64,000 bases of DNA from Algibacter sp. L1A34 (GTDB lineage: Bacteria; Bacteroidota; Bacteroidia; Flavobacteriales; Flavobacteriaceae). Under the pieces are notes generated by a model, which saw nothing but the letters and a program-made list of their open reading frames with translations, had not been told where the DNA came from and did no database searches. Where the stretch lies: positions 4,292,001-4,356,000 of the forward strand of contig NZ_CP047029.1 in NCBI RefSeq assembly GCF_009796805.1, in the 5' to 3' direction. This document shows positions 24,556-32,791 of the stretch, one piece after another (the stretch's first letter is position 1; each line of letters opens with the position of its first letter). Both the position numbers and the translations under genes were made by a program.

Positions 24556-26207
24556 CAGTCTGTCTAATAACTTACTGCAATTTTAAATATTTCTACTAAA
24601 ATACAGTTTTTAGTATTAGTTGTGTTCAACGATTTGATTTTTTAAATTTTGTTCGTAGAGCACTTTTATATCTCTTAGAATAGCTTCTATAAACCTAATA
24701 CAGGCCTTGTGAGCATGAGAAATAGACGTGTTGGTTTTTCTAATGATATTCCAAATTCTTGTTAAGTTATATGCAATAAACATCAACCCTACATCAGCAC
24801 TAGCACGTTGCATCGTTTTCTTAGTGATGATATGATCAAAACTCCACTGGCGTTTTATTGTTCCGTATGGATGTTCAACAATGGCTTGTCGTTTTTTATA
24901 AGCATCAGGGTTTTGTAATACGTTTTGTGCGTTGGCTTCAATATATCGATGGAATTCACTGCGCTGTACTACCTTTCCATTAACCTTAGAAGTTGTACAT
25001 AAAGCTCTTACTGGGCAGTTTTTACATGTGTTTGTTTTATATTGTTTGAAGCGATAATTACGCGCTTTATAGGTGCTTCCATTACTTTTAAGTATGTTTC
25101 CTTGTGGACAGGTATAGGTGTCGTTTTCTTTACTATATTTAAAGTGTTCTGAGTTATATTTTGGGTCTGGAGCTTGAGAGGCTCTTCCTATTCCAGGTAT
25201 AGCAACAAGTGTTTTAATCCCTAGATTATTTGCCGTTTTAAATTCACTCCCTGTATGATATCCTTTATCATAAAGGGCGGTAAAGGTGTTTGTTTCTAAA
25301 ATAGTTTTGGCGCGCTGTAACATCTGTCCCATGGCCTTGGAATCATTCTTATTGGTGATCAAGTAATCAAACGGAATATTGTGATCTGCATCTACAGTAG
25401 ATTGTACACAGTAAGCAACTTCAGTAATATTGTTACGTACAATTAAATGCTTGCTATCTGGGTCAGAGGTAGATATTTGAGGTTCTCCAGAGGCTTTCAA
25501 TTGCGCATTTAATTTTTCATATTCATTTCTGCGACCTTGATGTTTATCAATATCCTTGTTGATTTGCTCTTTCTCATTTTCACTATCACTCTGTTCAAGG
25601 CTTTATTGTACTGCTCTAGTTTGTTGTCAATATAATCTAAGTGACGCTGTATTTTCTTCTGATTGAAATTGTTCTTTTTGCTATTCTGAGCTCTAAACTT
25701 AGTACTATCACCCGCTATAAGTGTAGCACCTATAAGTCCAAAATTACGTGCAATTTGTACGGTAGCAAAAAACACTTTTTTAATAGCCTTTGCATTATCT
25801 TTTCTAAAATTGCTGATGGTGTTGTGGTCTGGATCTAGCGATTCTAGCAGCCACATCACTTCAATGTTTCGTCTGCATTCTTTTTCTAATTGTCGGGAAG
25901 AACGAATACGGTTCATGTAACCGTAAATGTAAAGTTTGAGTAAAACAGATGGGTTATAGGCGGGCGGACCGTTTTCTATGAAGTCTGAACGGAATCCGAG
26001 TTCTGCTAGGTTAAGTGAATCTACAAATTGATCTATAGACCTTACGCTGTTCTGAGATTCTATTGAATCTTCGAGAGAAACAGGAAAAAGGCAGGTCTGT
26101 TTTCGGTCTTTTCCAAGGATAAATTTCATAACTAAAAGATACAAAAATGAGCTGAAAAGTTACTTCCTAATTGATTCTAAAAATATAAATAGTTATTAGA
26201 CAGTCTG
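24556..26207 (-). mobile_element. IS1182-family element, frameshifted
   Basis: 1652 bp with perfect 17-bp terminal inverted repeats (CAGTCTGTCTAATAACT) and a 4-bp target duplication, ACGT (24552-24555 and 26208-26211). It has landed exactly in the recombination core of attC24. Confidence 0.9.
24616..26129 (-). pseudogene. IS1182 transposase, single frameshift
   Basis: The N-terminal part (MKFILGKDRKQTCLFP to about residue 170) and the C-terminal part are in different frames. Reading on from about 25605 in the other frame gives QSDSENEKEQINKDIDKHQG, joining smoothly to LKASGEPQISTSDPDSKH. DUF772 and DDE residues are visible (LIAGDSTKFRAQN, ALYDKGYHTGSEF, EHPYGTIKRQW). Corrected length is near 500 residues, the family norm. 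The element is probably immobile unless the shift is recoded. Confidence 0.8.
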
Positions 26208-26221
26208 ACGTTACCACCAAT

Positions 26222-26746
26222 TTGAAAAAACTTGGAGCATTCATATTAATCGTATTTATTTCAATAACATTATCAGTTGTTTATGGAGTTGCACACGATT
26301 TTATTACGTCAAAAATATCGCCTGAATTTTACACTAAACTGACATTTTTCAATTTTGGAATTTTAGACGATTATGAAAGAGAATTTAACGGAAATTGGAC
26401 TTTTTCGCTTGTTTGGGTTGGATTTTTCTCTACTTGGTGGTTTGGACTTTTAACCGGAATTGTTCTCGGAATATTCGGACTGAAATATAGTGACGGACAA
26501 ATAATGCTGAATAAATCGCTGAAATCTTTACTCATCGTAATCGGAATTGCAATTCTGTTCGGTTTTGTCGGATTTGGAATTGCGGAATTATTTCCATCGG
26601 AAATTATTACGAATTATGACTTCCCATTTGAAATTGAACATAAAACGGAATTTAATAAAGTGGCAAAAATCCATAATTTCTCATATTTCGGAGGAATTGT
26701 TGGACTGATAATCGGAACGTTGAATCAAATAAAAAACTGGTGGTAA
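26222..26746 (+). CDS. Hypothetical membrane protein, TTG start (C25)
   Basis: 174 residues. Three or four hydrophobic segments: 5-23 (GAFILIVFISITLSVVYGV), about 63-87 (WVGFFSTWWFGLLTGIVLGI), 101-123 (LLIVIGIAILFGFVGFGIAE) and a C-terminal GGIVGLIIGTLNQI. No family is recognised. The TTG 12 nt after the GTT core is the only plausible start and encodes the usual MKK beginning. The stop TAA is part of the attC25 opening TGGTAAC. The cassette start is immediately next to the IS1182 insertion. Confidence 0.68.
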   Translation: MKKLGAFILIVFISITLSVVYGVAHDFITSKISPEFYTKLTFFNFGILDDYEREFNGNWTFSLVWVGFFSTWWFGLLTGIVLGIFGLKYSDGQIMLNKSLKSLLIVIGIAILFGFVGFGIAELFPSEIITNYDFPFEIEHKTEFNKVAKIHNFSYFGGIVGLIIGTLNQIKNWW

Positions 26747-26751
26747 CACCG

Positions 26752-28473
26752 GTAATCGTTGCACAAGCCCATAATAAATAGTATAACTATAAATAAAAAC
26801 CGTCTTTAGAGGCGTTTTCTGTTTTTATACACTTAAAAATTCTGGTGTTTTAAAAAGTCTTAAAAGCGCGTTTATAACTTTATAAGAGGTGGTTTTGGAA
26901 CTAAAATATAGCGCAAGTACTCCTGCTCCACTTTTAGTACGTTTTTCTATAAATTTCATGTATTTTTTAAGGTTATAGGCTATGGCAGAGAGTTGCATGC
27001 ATTTGTTGGCCTGCTTGATACCAATAGTATTCACCTTTCTTAAGCCCATAAATTGGGTAAGTGTGCCAAACACGGGTTCTACGGTGCTTTGCCGTTTTCC
27101 TTTCATATAGCGCCCTTGATTACTTTCTGCTCGGGCTATATTACGCTCATATTCTGGTCGATAATAAGTGACGGTAAACTTCTTTTCCTGTGCTGATTTC
27201 CCTAGGCATGATGTGCGTATTGGGCAGTCTATACAAAGTTGTTTTGAGCCGCGATATTCCTTCTTTTTTGTCTGATTCTTTTTTTCTATAAACACTTTCT
27301 TAAACGGTATGATTTTGCCTTGAGCACAGATGTAATAATCTTGCTTTTCGTAATAAGTAAATCCGTCAGGACCTCCTTTATATGTGCCATGAGCAGGTAT
27401 AAAACTTTTTAAACCTATAGCTTCTAAAAACGCATAATTTTCTCCGCTACTATAACCCGTGTCAGCAACACAATTTTCCCATACAAGTTCCGATTTCCAA
27501 AGCCGTTGTTTTACACGCCTAACTATATCAGGAAGATGCTGACTGTCTTTTCCATCGCCATGGTACGCTTTTATATCACTTATAACATGGTTTGCTGTAT
27601 CTACTGTAAGCTGACTTAGGTAATTAAGTTTTCTTGCTTTCCCTGGTTTTACACTAATGCGAGCATCAGGATCGGTTGGACTATAATGCGTTTTATTACT
27701 GGTATACCGACTACCTTTTGAGCCTGCTCCTGGACGGGCATCTTGATCTTTTGCCCATTTAGTGTTACGGCTTTTTATGGCTTGTAATTCCTTTTTAGAT
27801 GCAGACAAAGTTTGTTGTTCTTTAGCTGCCCTGTTTTCTTTAGATTGCCTTAAAGGCTTGTGCTTATCTCGATTGCTAATGTTACGTATTTGGCCAAGGT
27901 GATGTTCTAAATCTTCTTCTGGAACTTTCAGTTCTAATGTATCCATAGAAGCATTAGCCTTTACAGGTGCTGAATCTATTGTTTGGGTATGGCCTGCGAC
28001 CATACCTACTGATACACATAATTCAAATATCTTTGTAAAAACAGATTCAAAAATCTCTTCTGGAAATAATTGACGTGTACGGCTAATGGTAGAATGCCAC
28101 GGTAACTCTTCGTCGATATCATAGCCTAAAAAGTATAAGATATCCAAACGCATACTACAATGTGAAATTAGTTTACGATCGCTAGTTATATTTTCTAAAT
28201 ACCCTACCAAACAAAGCTTAAAAAACACGATGGGATCAATGCTTTTTTGTCCACTTGAACCATAGAAGTTTTGAGTGGTTTTGTAAAGAAAACTAAGGTC
28301 TATAGTTGTCTGAAGACGACGGTAGAAATTGTCTTCCGGTACGCGGTCGCTAAGTCTAAATTGATTGAATAGCTTTTCTTGATAAGTCTTTTTTCCCTGC
28401 ATATATAAAGGTAAGAAATTAGACTTTTTTACACAATCAAATCGTAGCATTTTTCTTATATTGTGCAACAGGC
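26752..28473 (-). mobile_element. IS1182-family element, apparently intact
   Basis: About 1722 bp; near-terminal inverted GTTGCACAA/TTGTGCAAC and a probable 6-bp target duplication, ACACCG. Exact ends are uncertain by a few bases. It carries one transposase on the minus strand. Confidence 0.8.
26825..28450 (-). CDS. IS1182-family transposase
   Basis: About 541 residues from the ATG at 28450 (an in-frame GTG further out lies in the attC DNA outside the element). It shows the DUF772 N-terminal domain (SIDPIVFFKLCLVGYLENI), the catalytic segment TIDSAPVKANAS, ADTGYSSGENY, a Cys cluster (CIDCPIRTSCLG) and the terminal TVEPVFGTLTQFMGLRKV. This is the usual full-length arrangement, so it is likely active. 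It is not closely related to the neighbouring frameshifted IS1182 protein. Confidence 0.9.
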   Translation of the reverse strand: MLRFDCVKKSNFLPLYMQGKKTYQEKLFNQFRLSDRVPEDNFYRRLQTTIDLSFLYKTTQNFYGSSGQKSIDPIVFFKLCLVGYLENITSDRKLISHCSMRLDILYFLGYDIDEELPWHSTISRTRQLFPEEIFESVFTKIFELCVSVGMVAGHTQTIDSAPVKANASMDTLELKVPEEDLEHHLGQIRNISNRDKHKPLRQSKENRAAKEQQTLSASKKELQAIKSRNTKWAKDQDARPGAGSKGSRYTSNKTHYSPTDPDARISVKPGKARKLNYLSQLTVDTANHVISDIKAYHGDGKDSQHLPDIVRRVKQRLWKSELVWENCVADTGYSSGENYAFLEAIGLKSFIPAHGTYKGGPDGFTYYEKQDYYICAQGKIIPFKKVFIEKKNQTKKKEYRGSKQLCIDCPIRTSCLGKSAQEKKFTVTYYRPEYERNIARAESNQGRYMKGKRQSTVEPVFGTLTQFMGLRKVNTIGIKQANKCMQLSAIAYNLKKYMKFIEKRTKSGAGVLALYFSSKTTSYKVINALLRLFKTPEFLSV

Positions 28474-28668
28474 ACACCGCATAAAAATAATTGCGGTTTA
28501 GTGCTTAATCAAAAGGTCGTTGCGTGTTTGTAACGTCTGATTTTCCTTCGGAAAATCCTCGCATACAAACCCGCAACTATTCTTATACATAAACGTTAGC
28601 AAACATTTGAAAATTGAATTTTCCTAAAATAGGTTGACTAAAAATTAAACCATTAATTATAGTCACTT

Positions 28669-29103
28669 ATGAAAACAAAAAATGAACACTGGCGAAAAAA
28701 AAGCTACCAAAAAGCAACTTTAGAAACCAAACTTTTAGTCGTTGACCAAATCCTTAGCGGACAATTATCCAATAACCAAGCTTCAAAAAAATACGATGTC
28801 CCTCGAACAACCATTACCTATTGGTTAAGAAAATATAGTACCTTAGTACAACAAAATACGGGTATGAGTAAAAACGATGAAATTAAAAAGTTAAAGGAAA
28901 AGATTGAAGAACTGGAGTTCCAAAAAGACTTCCAACAAGACATTATTGCTGATATGGAACTCATTACAGGCGTCGATATGTCAAAAAAGTCATTGCCCAA
29001 AACATTAGCAAAAGAGATAGAGCAAAAGAAAAAACAGCGTATAAAAGAAAATGGCTCTATGGATGTTTTGGGATTTCTAAACAAGCCTTCTACAAAAGAC
29101 TAA
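28669..29103 (+). CDS. IS3-family transposase OrfA
   Basis: 144 residues: HTH (LSNNQASKKYDVPRTTITYW near 33-52) and a leucine-zipper-like coil (EIKKLKEKIEELEFQKDFQQ near 73-92). It overlaps the upstream frame of OrfB near 29050, where A-rich sequence would allow frameshifting. OrfA binds element ends and supplies the N-terminus of the active fusion. Confidence 0.9.
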   Translation: MKTKNEHWRKKSYQKATLETKLLVVDQILSGQLSNNQASKKYDVPRTTITYWLRKYSTLVQQNTGMSKNDEIKKLKEKIEELEFQKDFQQDIIADMELITGVDMSKKSLPKTLAKEIEQKKKQRIKENGSMDVLGFLNKPSTKD

Positions 29104-29138
29104 AAACGCAACAGAAAAAAGAAATAGATCATCAAAAA

Positions 29139-29921
29139 ATGATCAAATTGGTCAAAGACTATCGTAAAAAAGTAGGCTCTAAAACTGGTGGTATTAAGCT
29201 ACATAAAGAACTAAAACAGGACTTTATAAACGCTGATATTAAAATTGGTAGAGACAAGTTCTATCGCTTCCTCAGACTAAATAATCTTTTGATTCCCAAA
29301 ACTAAAAATCACATCACAACTACAAACTCAAACCATATGTACAAAAAATATAAAAACCTGGTAAAAGACCATGTCCCTACTCGTCCTGAACAACTTTGGG
29401 TCAGCGATATCACTTATATTAAAACACAATACGGTCATAATTATTTAGCCATTGTTACAGATGCTTATTCTAAGCAGATTATGGGCTATAAACTCGACAA
29501 CCATATGAGAACATCACTTTGTACAGATGCGCTCGCTATGGCTATTAAAAATAGAAAATATCCCGATCTAAAGCTTATTCATCATTCTGATAGAGGGTTT
29601 CAATACTGCAACCCCAAATACACACAGTTTGCTGAAAATAATGGAATTACAATGAGTATGACTGAACAATACGATCCTTACGAAAATGCTGTTGCAGAAC
29701 GCATTAATAGAACTCTTAAATATGAATATGGATTAAAACAAACCGTTAAAAACACTGAATTAGCACAAAAAATGACACAACAAGCAGTCTATATTTATAA
29801 CAATTTGAGAACACATTTTAGCTTGGATCTCAGAAAACCTGCTGAAGTACATCTGAATCCAAACATCAAATACAAATCCTATCGAAAAAATAATGTAAAT
29901 TTACCTGAACTTACGATTTAA
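29139..29921 (+). CDS. IS3-family transposase OrfB
   Basis: 260 residues from the first ATG; the frame is open further upstream into orfA. The integrase core has the DDE residues in WVSDITYIKTQYG, HHSDRGFQYC and NAVAERINRTLKYEYG. It appears complete and ends 107 nt before the right terminus. Confidence 0.9.
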   Translation: MIKLVKDYRKKVGSKTGGIKLHKELKQDFINADIKIGRDKFYRFLRLNNLLIPKTKNHITTTNSNHMYKKYKNLVKDHVPTRPEQLWVSDITYIKTQYGHNYLAIVTDAYSKQIMGYKLDNHMRTSLCTDALAMAIKNRKYPDLKLIHHSDRGFQYCNPKYTQFAENNGITMSMTEQYDPYENAVAERINRTLKYEYGLKQTVKNTELAQKMTQQAVYIYNNLRTHFSLDLRKPAEVHLNPNIKYKSYRKNNVNLPELTI

Positions 29922-30029
29922 GAACAGACCTAGTTCAAACTATTTTTTTGCCTTCTAAACGGCTATAAAAAATCTTTTGAACGTTAAAATATTAACTAAA
30001 AAGAGTCAACCTATTTCAGTATAATACAT

Positions 30030-30446
30030 TTGTCAATTCTTGAAATAGCCACTAATTTTTTGCATGAGGGCATTCATGCAGAAATATATAGATATGTCCA
30101 TGAAAATGGCGGAAATGTAGACCCTAATGATAGAATTAATTTGTATAATTCATACATAGCAGCAAAAGTAGAATCTGGAAGCCTTGCAAATACAGGCGAG
30201 GCCCAACATCAACACATGGCAGATAGATATGTTTATCCAATAGCAAGAGCCATAAGAGAGATAGATAACAAAAGGTTTAGTCTGGAGTACTATTTACCTT
30301 TTGGCTGGATAGGGTTAAGCGCCTACGGGAAAGATGGTTACTATAATGAAAACATAGATTATGTTTTTTTCGATTTAAATGATATGGGGGCTAAAATAAA
30401 ACAAATTGCAAATACTTCAAACGCAGAAAATGGTTGTAATGAATAA
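30030..30446 (+). pseudogene. 3' fragment of a larger gene with HExxH-like motif (C26)
   Basis: The frame emerges directly from the IS3 right end; the only start is a TTG at 30030, so this is probably the last 138 codons of a longer gene. LHEGIHAEIYRYVHENGG near 11-28 resembles a metal-dependent HExxH hydrolase site. It also looks like the C-terminal domains of Bacteroidota polymorphic toxins. It overlaps the start of a lipoprotein gene by 8 nt, as in effector-immunity pairs. The 5' part was lost when the IS3 element inserted or deleted flanking DNA. Confidence 0.6.
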
Positions 30447-31080
30447 AACATATAGAACTTTAATTGGCTTATTAGCGTTAATAACTTTTATTGGTTGTAA
30501 CAATAAAAAAACGCTGCCAGTAACCAATAAGAGCACTAATACTAGCGAAATAATTAGTAAAGTTATAGATAGTGTGGCGGTACGTCTATCCCCTAGAGAT
30601 TTATCGCCAATTAATACTAAAGGTAGATTTACAGTTAAAGATTCCATTAGAGTCCATGAAAAACTAATAGACTACATTAATGAATTCAGAACCATAGCAA
30701 TAGACACAAGCTTAGCATTAAACATACCCGATTTTGAGTTGATTGAAGATATGTTTTCAGGTTTTACAAAAGTTTATGACAATAGTAGAAGCATACATAT
30801 TGATATAGATAAAATAAAACTAAAAAGAGTAACTAACACTTTTTATTTTGATTCCATAGTATATTTAAACCCTTCTGACCATATTGGAAAATATAGAGAT
30901 TATAAAAACATTGATTACAGGTTTAATTTTTCAAAAATTGTATATAATGACAAAAAAGATAAAGCTGCTATTCGATGTCAGTATCGATTTGAAGATAGAT
31001 CACCTAATATGTCATTATTTTATTTAGAAAAAACAAACAACATTTGGGAAATAAAAAAATCATATCATTTTATTTTTTAA
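30439..31080 (+). CDS. Putative lipoprotein, possible immunity partner (C26)
   Basis: About 213 residues from ATG 30439, chosen because it gives a lipoprotein signal (MNKTYRTLIGLLALITFIGC, lipobox Cys at 20). The start overlaps the preceding stop (ATGAATAA). The mature part has no family I recognise; it is predicted beta-rich at the C-terminus (YNDKKDKAAIRCQYRFEDRS). Coupling to the HExxH fragment suggests a membrane-anchored partner or immunity protein; this is inference. Confidence 0.7.
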   Translation: MNKTYRTLIGLLALITFIGCNNKKTLPVTNKSTNTSEIISKVIDSVAVRLSPRDLSPINTKGRFTVKDSIRVHEKLIDYINEFRTIAIDTSLALNIPDFELIEDMFSGFTKVYDNSRSIHIDIDKIKLKRVTNTFYFDSIVYLNPSDHIGKYRDYKNIDYRFNFSKIVYNDKKDKAAIRCQYRFEDRSPNMSLFYLEKTNNIWEIKKSYHFIF

Positions 31081-31124
31081 ATCTAAAACACATTTAAATT
31101 ATCCTAGCACAAATTAAATACAAA

Positions 31125-31257
31125 CCACAACACGTTATATAAAAAATAGCAGTTAAGAGCTAAACCAAAAATTTGGTTCTTTTCTGCTATCTTTATATTT
31201 TAATTAAAAATAGGCACATATAAATCTGCTACTTTTCATATAACCAAACGTTGTAAA
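31125..31257 (+). repeat. attC26 (class E, last recognisable intact site)
   Basis: Opens CCACAAC. Arms GTTATATAAAAAATAGCAG and CTGCTACTTTTCATATAAC pair with two A-C mispairs; apex ACCAAA-AA-TTTGGT. Closes at GTTGTAA. Its opening does not match the C26 start GTTAGCA, unlike all other sites. Confidence 0.75.
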
Positions 31258-31270
31258 ACATTTGACCCAA

Positions 31271-32682
31271 TGAATTTTCCTGAAATAGGTTGACTAAAAA
31301 TTAAACCATTAATTATAGTCACTTATGAAAACAAAAAATGAACACTGGCGAAAAAAAAGCTACCAAAAAGCAACTTTAGAGACCAAACTTTTAGTCGTTG
31401 ACCAAATCCTTAGCGGACAATTATCCAATAACCAAGCTTCAAAAAAATACGATGTCCCTCGAACAACCATTACCTATTGGTTAAGAAAATACAGTACCTT
31501 AGTACAACAAAATACGGGTATGAGTAAAAACGATGAAATTAAAAAGTTAAAGGAAAAAATTGAAGAACTGGAGTTCCAAAAAGACTTCCAACAAGATATT
31601 ATTGCTGATATGGAACTCATTACAGGCGTCGATATGTCAAAAAAGTCATTGCCCAAAACATTAGCAAAAGAGATAGAGTAAAAGAAAAAAAAGCGTACAA
31701 AAGAAAATGGCTCTATGAATATTTTGGGATTTCTAAACAAGCCTTCTACAAAAGACTAAAAACGCAACAGAAAAAAGAAATAGATCATCAAAAAATGATC
31801 AAATTGGTCAAGGACTACCGTAATAAAGTAGGCTCTAAAACTGATGGTATTAAGCTACATAAAGAACTAAAACAGGACTTTATAAACGCTGATATTAAAA
31901 TTGGTAGAGACAAGTTCTATCGCTTCCTCAGACTAAATAATCTTTTGATTCCCAAAACTAAAAATTACATCACAACTACAAACTCAAACCATATGTACAA
32001 AAAATATAAAAACCTGGTAAAAGACCATGTCCCTACTCGTCCTGAACAACTTTGGGTCAGCGATATCACTTATATTAAAACACAATACGGTCATAATTAT
32101 TTAGCCATTGTTACAGATGCTTATTCTAAGCAGATTATGGATATAAACTCGATAACCATATGAGAACATCACTTTGTACGGATGCCATCGCTATGGCCAT
32201 TAAAAATAGGAAATACCCTGATAAAAAGCTTATCCATCATTCGGATAGAGGATTTCAATACTGCGATCCGAAATACACAACATTCGCTGAAAACAACAAC
32301 ATTACAATGAGTATGACAGAACAGTACAACCCTTATTAAAACGCTGTTGCTAAAATAATTAACAGAGCTCTTAAATACGAATACGGATTAAAACAAACCA
32401 TCAAAAACATAGAGCTTGTTCAAAAAATGACCGATCAAGCTGTATATATTTATAATAACCTAAGAGCAAATTTTAGTTTGGGACTAAGAAAACCAGCTGA
32501 TGTGCATTTATATCCTAACATCAAATACAAATCCTATCGAAAAAATAATGTAAATTTACCTGAACTTAAGATTTAAGAACAGAACTAGTTCAAACTATTT
32601 TTTTGCCTTCTAAACGGCTAAAAAAAATCTTTTTAACGGTAGAAATAATCAAAAAAAAGGTCAACCTATATCAGTATAATAC
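31271..32682 (+). mobile_element. IS3-family element, decayed copy (array end)
   Basis: Same ends and length as 28615-30028 but with many substitutions, premature stops and a frameshift near 32145. No attC follows it; ordinary chromosome begins to its right. Confidence 0.85.
31325..32576 (+). pseudogene. Broken IS3 OrfA/OrfB
   Basis: OrfA is intact to a premature TAA at 31679. OrfB is open from 31795 to 32163, where a base loss changes the frame (MDINSITI). The remainder is recognisable (HHSDRGFQYC, then an in-frame stop near 32337) down to 32576. The decayed state against the intact neighbour shows the two insertions differ in age. Confidence 0.8.
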
Positions 32683-32791
32683 ATAATGAAATTGATGCTT
32701 TTTTATTGACTACTGTTTTTAATGTAGAGCTGTAAAAAAAATTAAAGATTATGTTTTTGGATTTAATCACAAAATGAAAATTTAGCTATAA

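Larger units (their letters stand above)
24427..26216 (+). repeat. attC24 (class A'), GTT core split by an IS1182 element
   Basis: Left part 24427-24555 opens CGCTAAC and ends ACGT. The right part resumes at 26208 as ACGTTACCA. Without the IS and one ACGT the closing core would be GTTACCA. Confidence 0.8.
26741..28601 (+). repeat. attC25 (class A), split by a second IS1182-family element
   Basis: Opens TGGTAAC (pairs with GTTACCACCA over 10 bp). ACACCG at 26746-26751 is repeated at 28474-28479; the remaining class A site closes at GTTAGCA. Confidence 0.78.
28615..30028 (+). mobile_element. IS3-family element, intact copy
   Basis: About 1414 bp. Ends are TG...CA with 25-bp-class imperfect inverted repeats around CTRAAATAGGTTGAC. 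A decayed copy is at 31271-32682. No clear target duplication is seen, fitting a deletion next to the element. Confidence 0.85.
1..32682 (+). mobile_element. Integron-like gene cassette array (no integrase in window)
   Basis: About 27 units are laid head to tail, each a short leader, usually one plus-strand gene, then an attC-like palindrome. I number cassettes C1-C27 and sites attC0-attC26. Site classes by arm sequence: A (GTATAAAAATAATTGCGG with CCGCAACTATTCTTATAC), A' (AATAATGCG with CGCACTATT, only after the repeated gene-less cassette), B (GTATATAATTTATTGC with GCAACAAACCATATAC), B' (AAAATTGCTAG-like with CAACTTTCC), C (GTGTATAATTAATTGC with GCAACTAACCATACAC), D (long, about 195 bp) and E (attC26). 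An apical hairpin with a CC-TNC-GG tip is typical of A-C. Orientation (gene then site) implies an integrase left of position 1, if one exists. The array continues beyond the left edge and ends in a decayed IS3 copy. Integron identity is inferred from structure; the recombinase is not seen. Confidence 0.85.

Noticed and set aside
1039-31257. Regular repeats at about 1-kb spacing as a CRISPR array
   Set aside because: Units are about 130-bp imperfect palindromes separated by genes of variable size, not short repeats with uniform spacers, and no cas genes are present.
1039-31257. The palindromes as transcription terminators or REP elements
   Set aside because: They lack T-runs, have conserved AAC...GTT ends and end pairing with their own cassette, and are too long and ordered for REP or terminator function.
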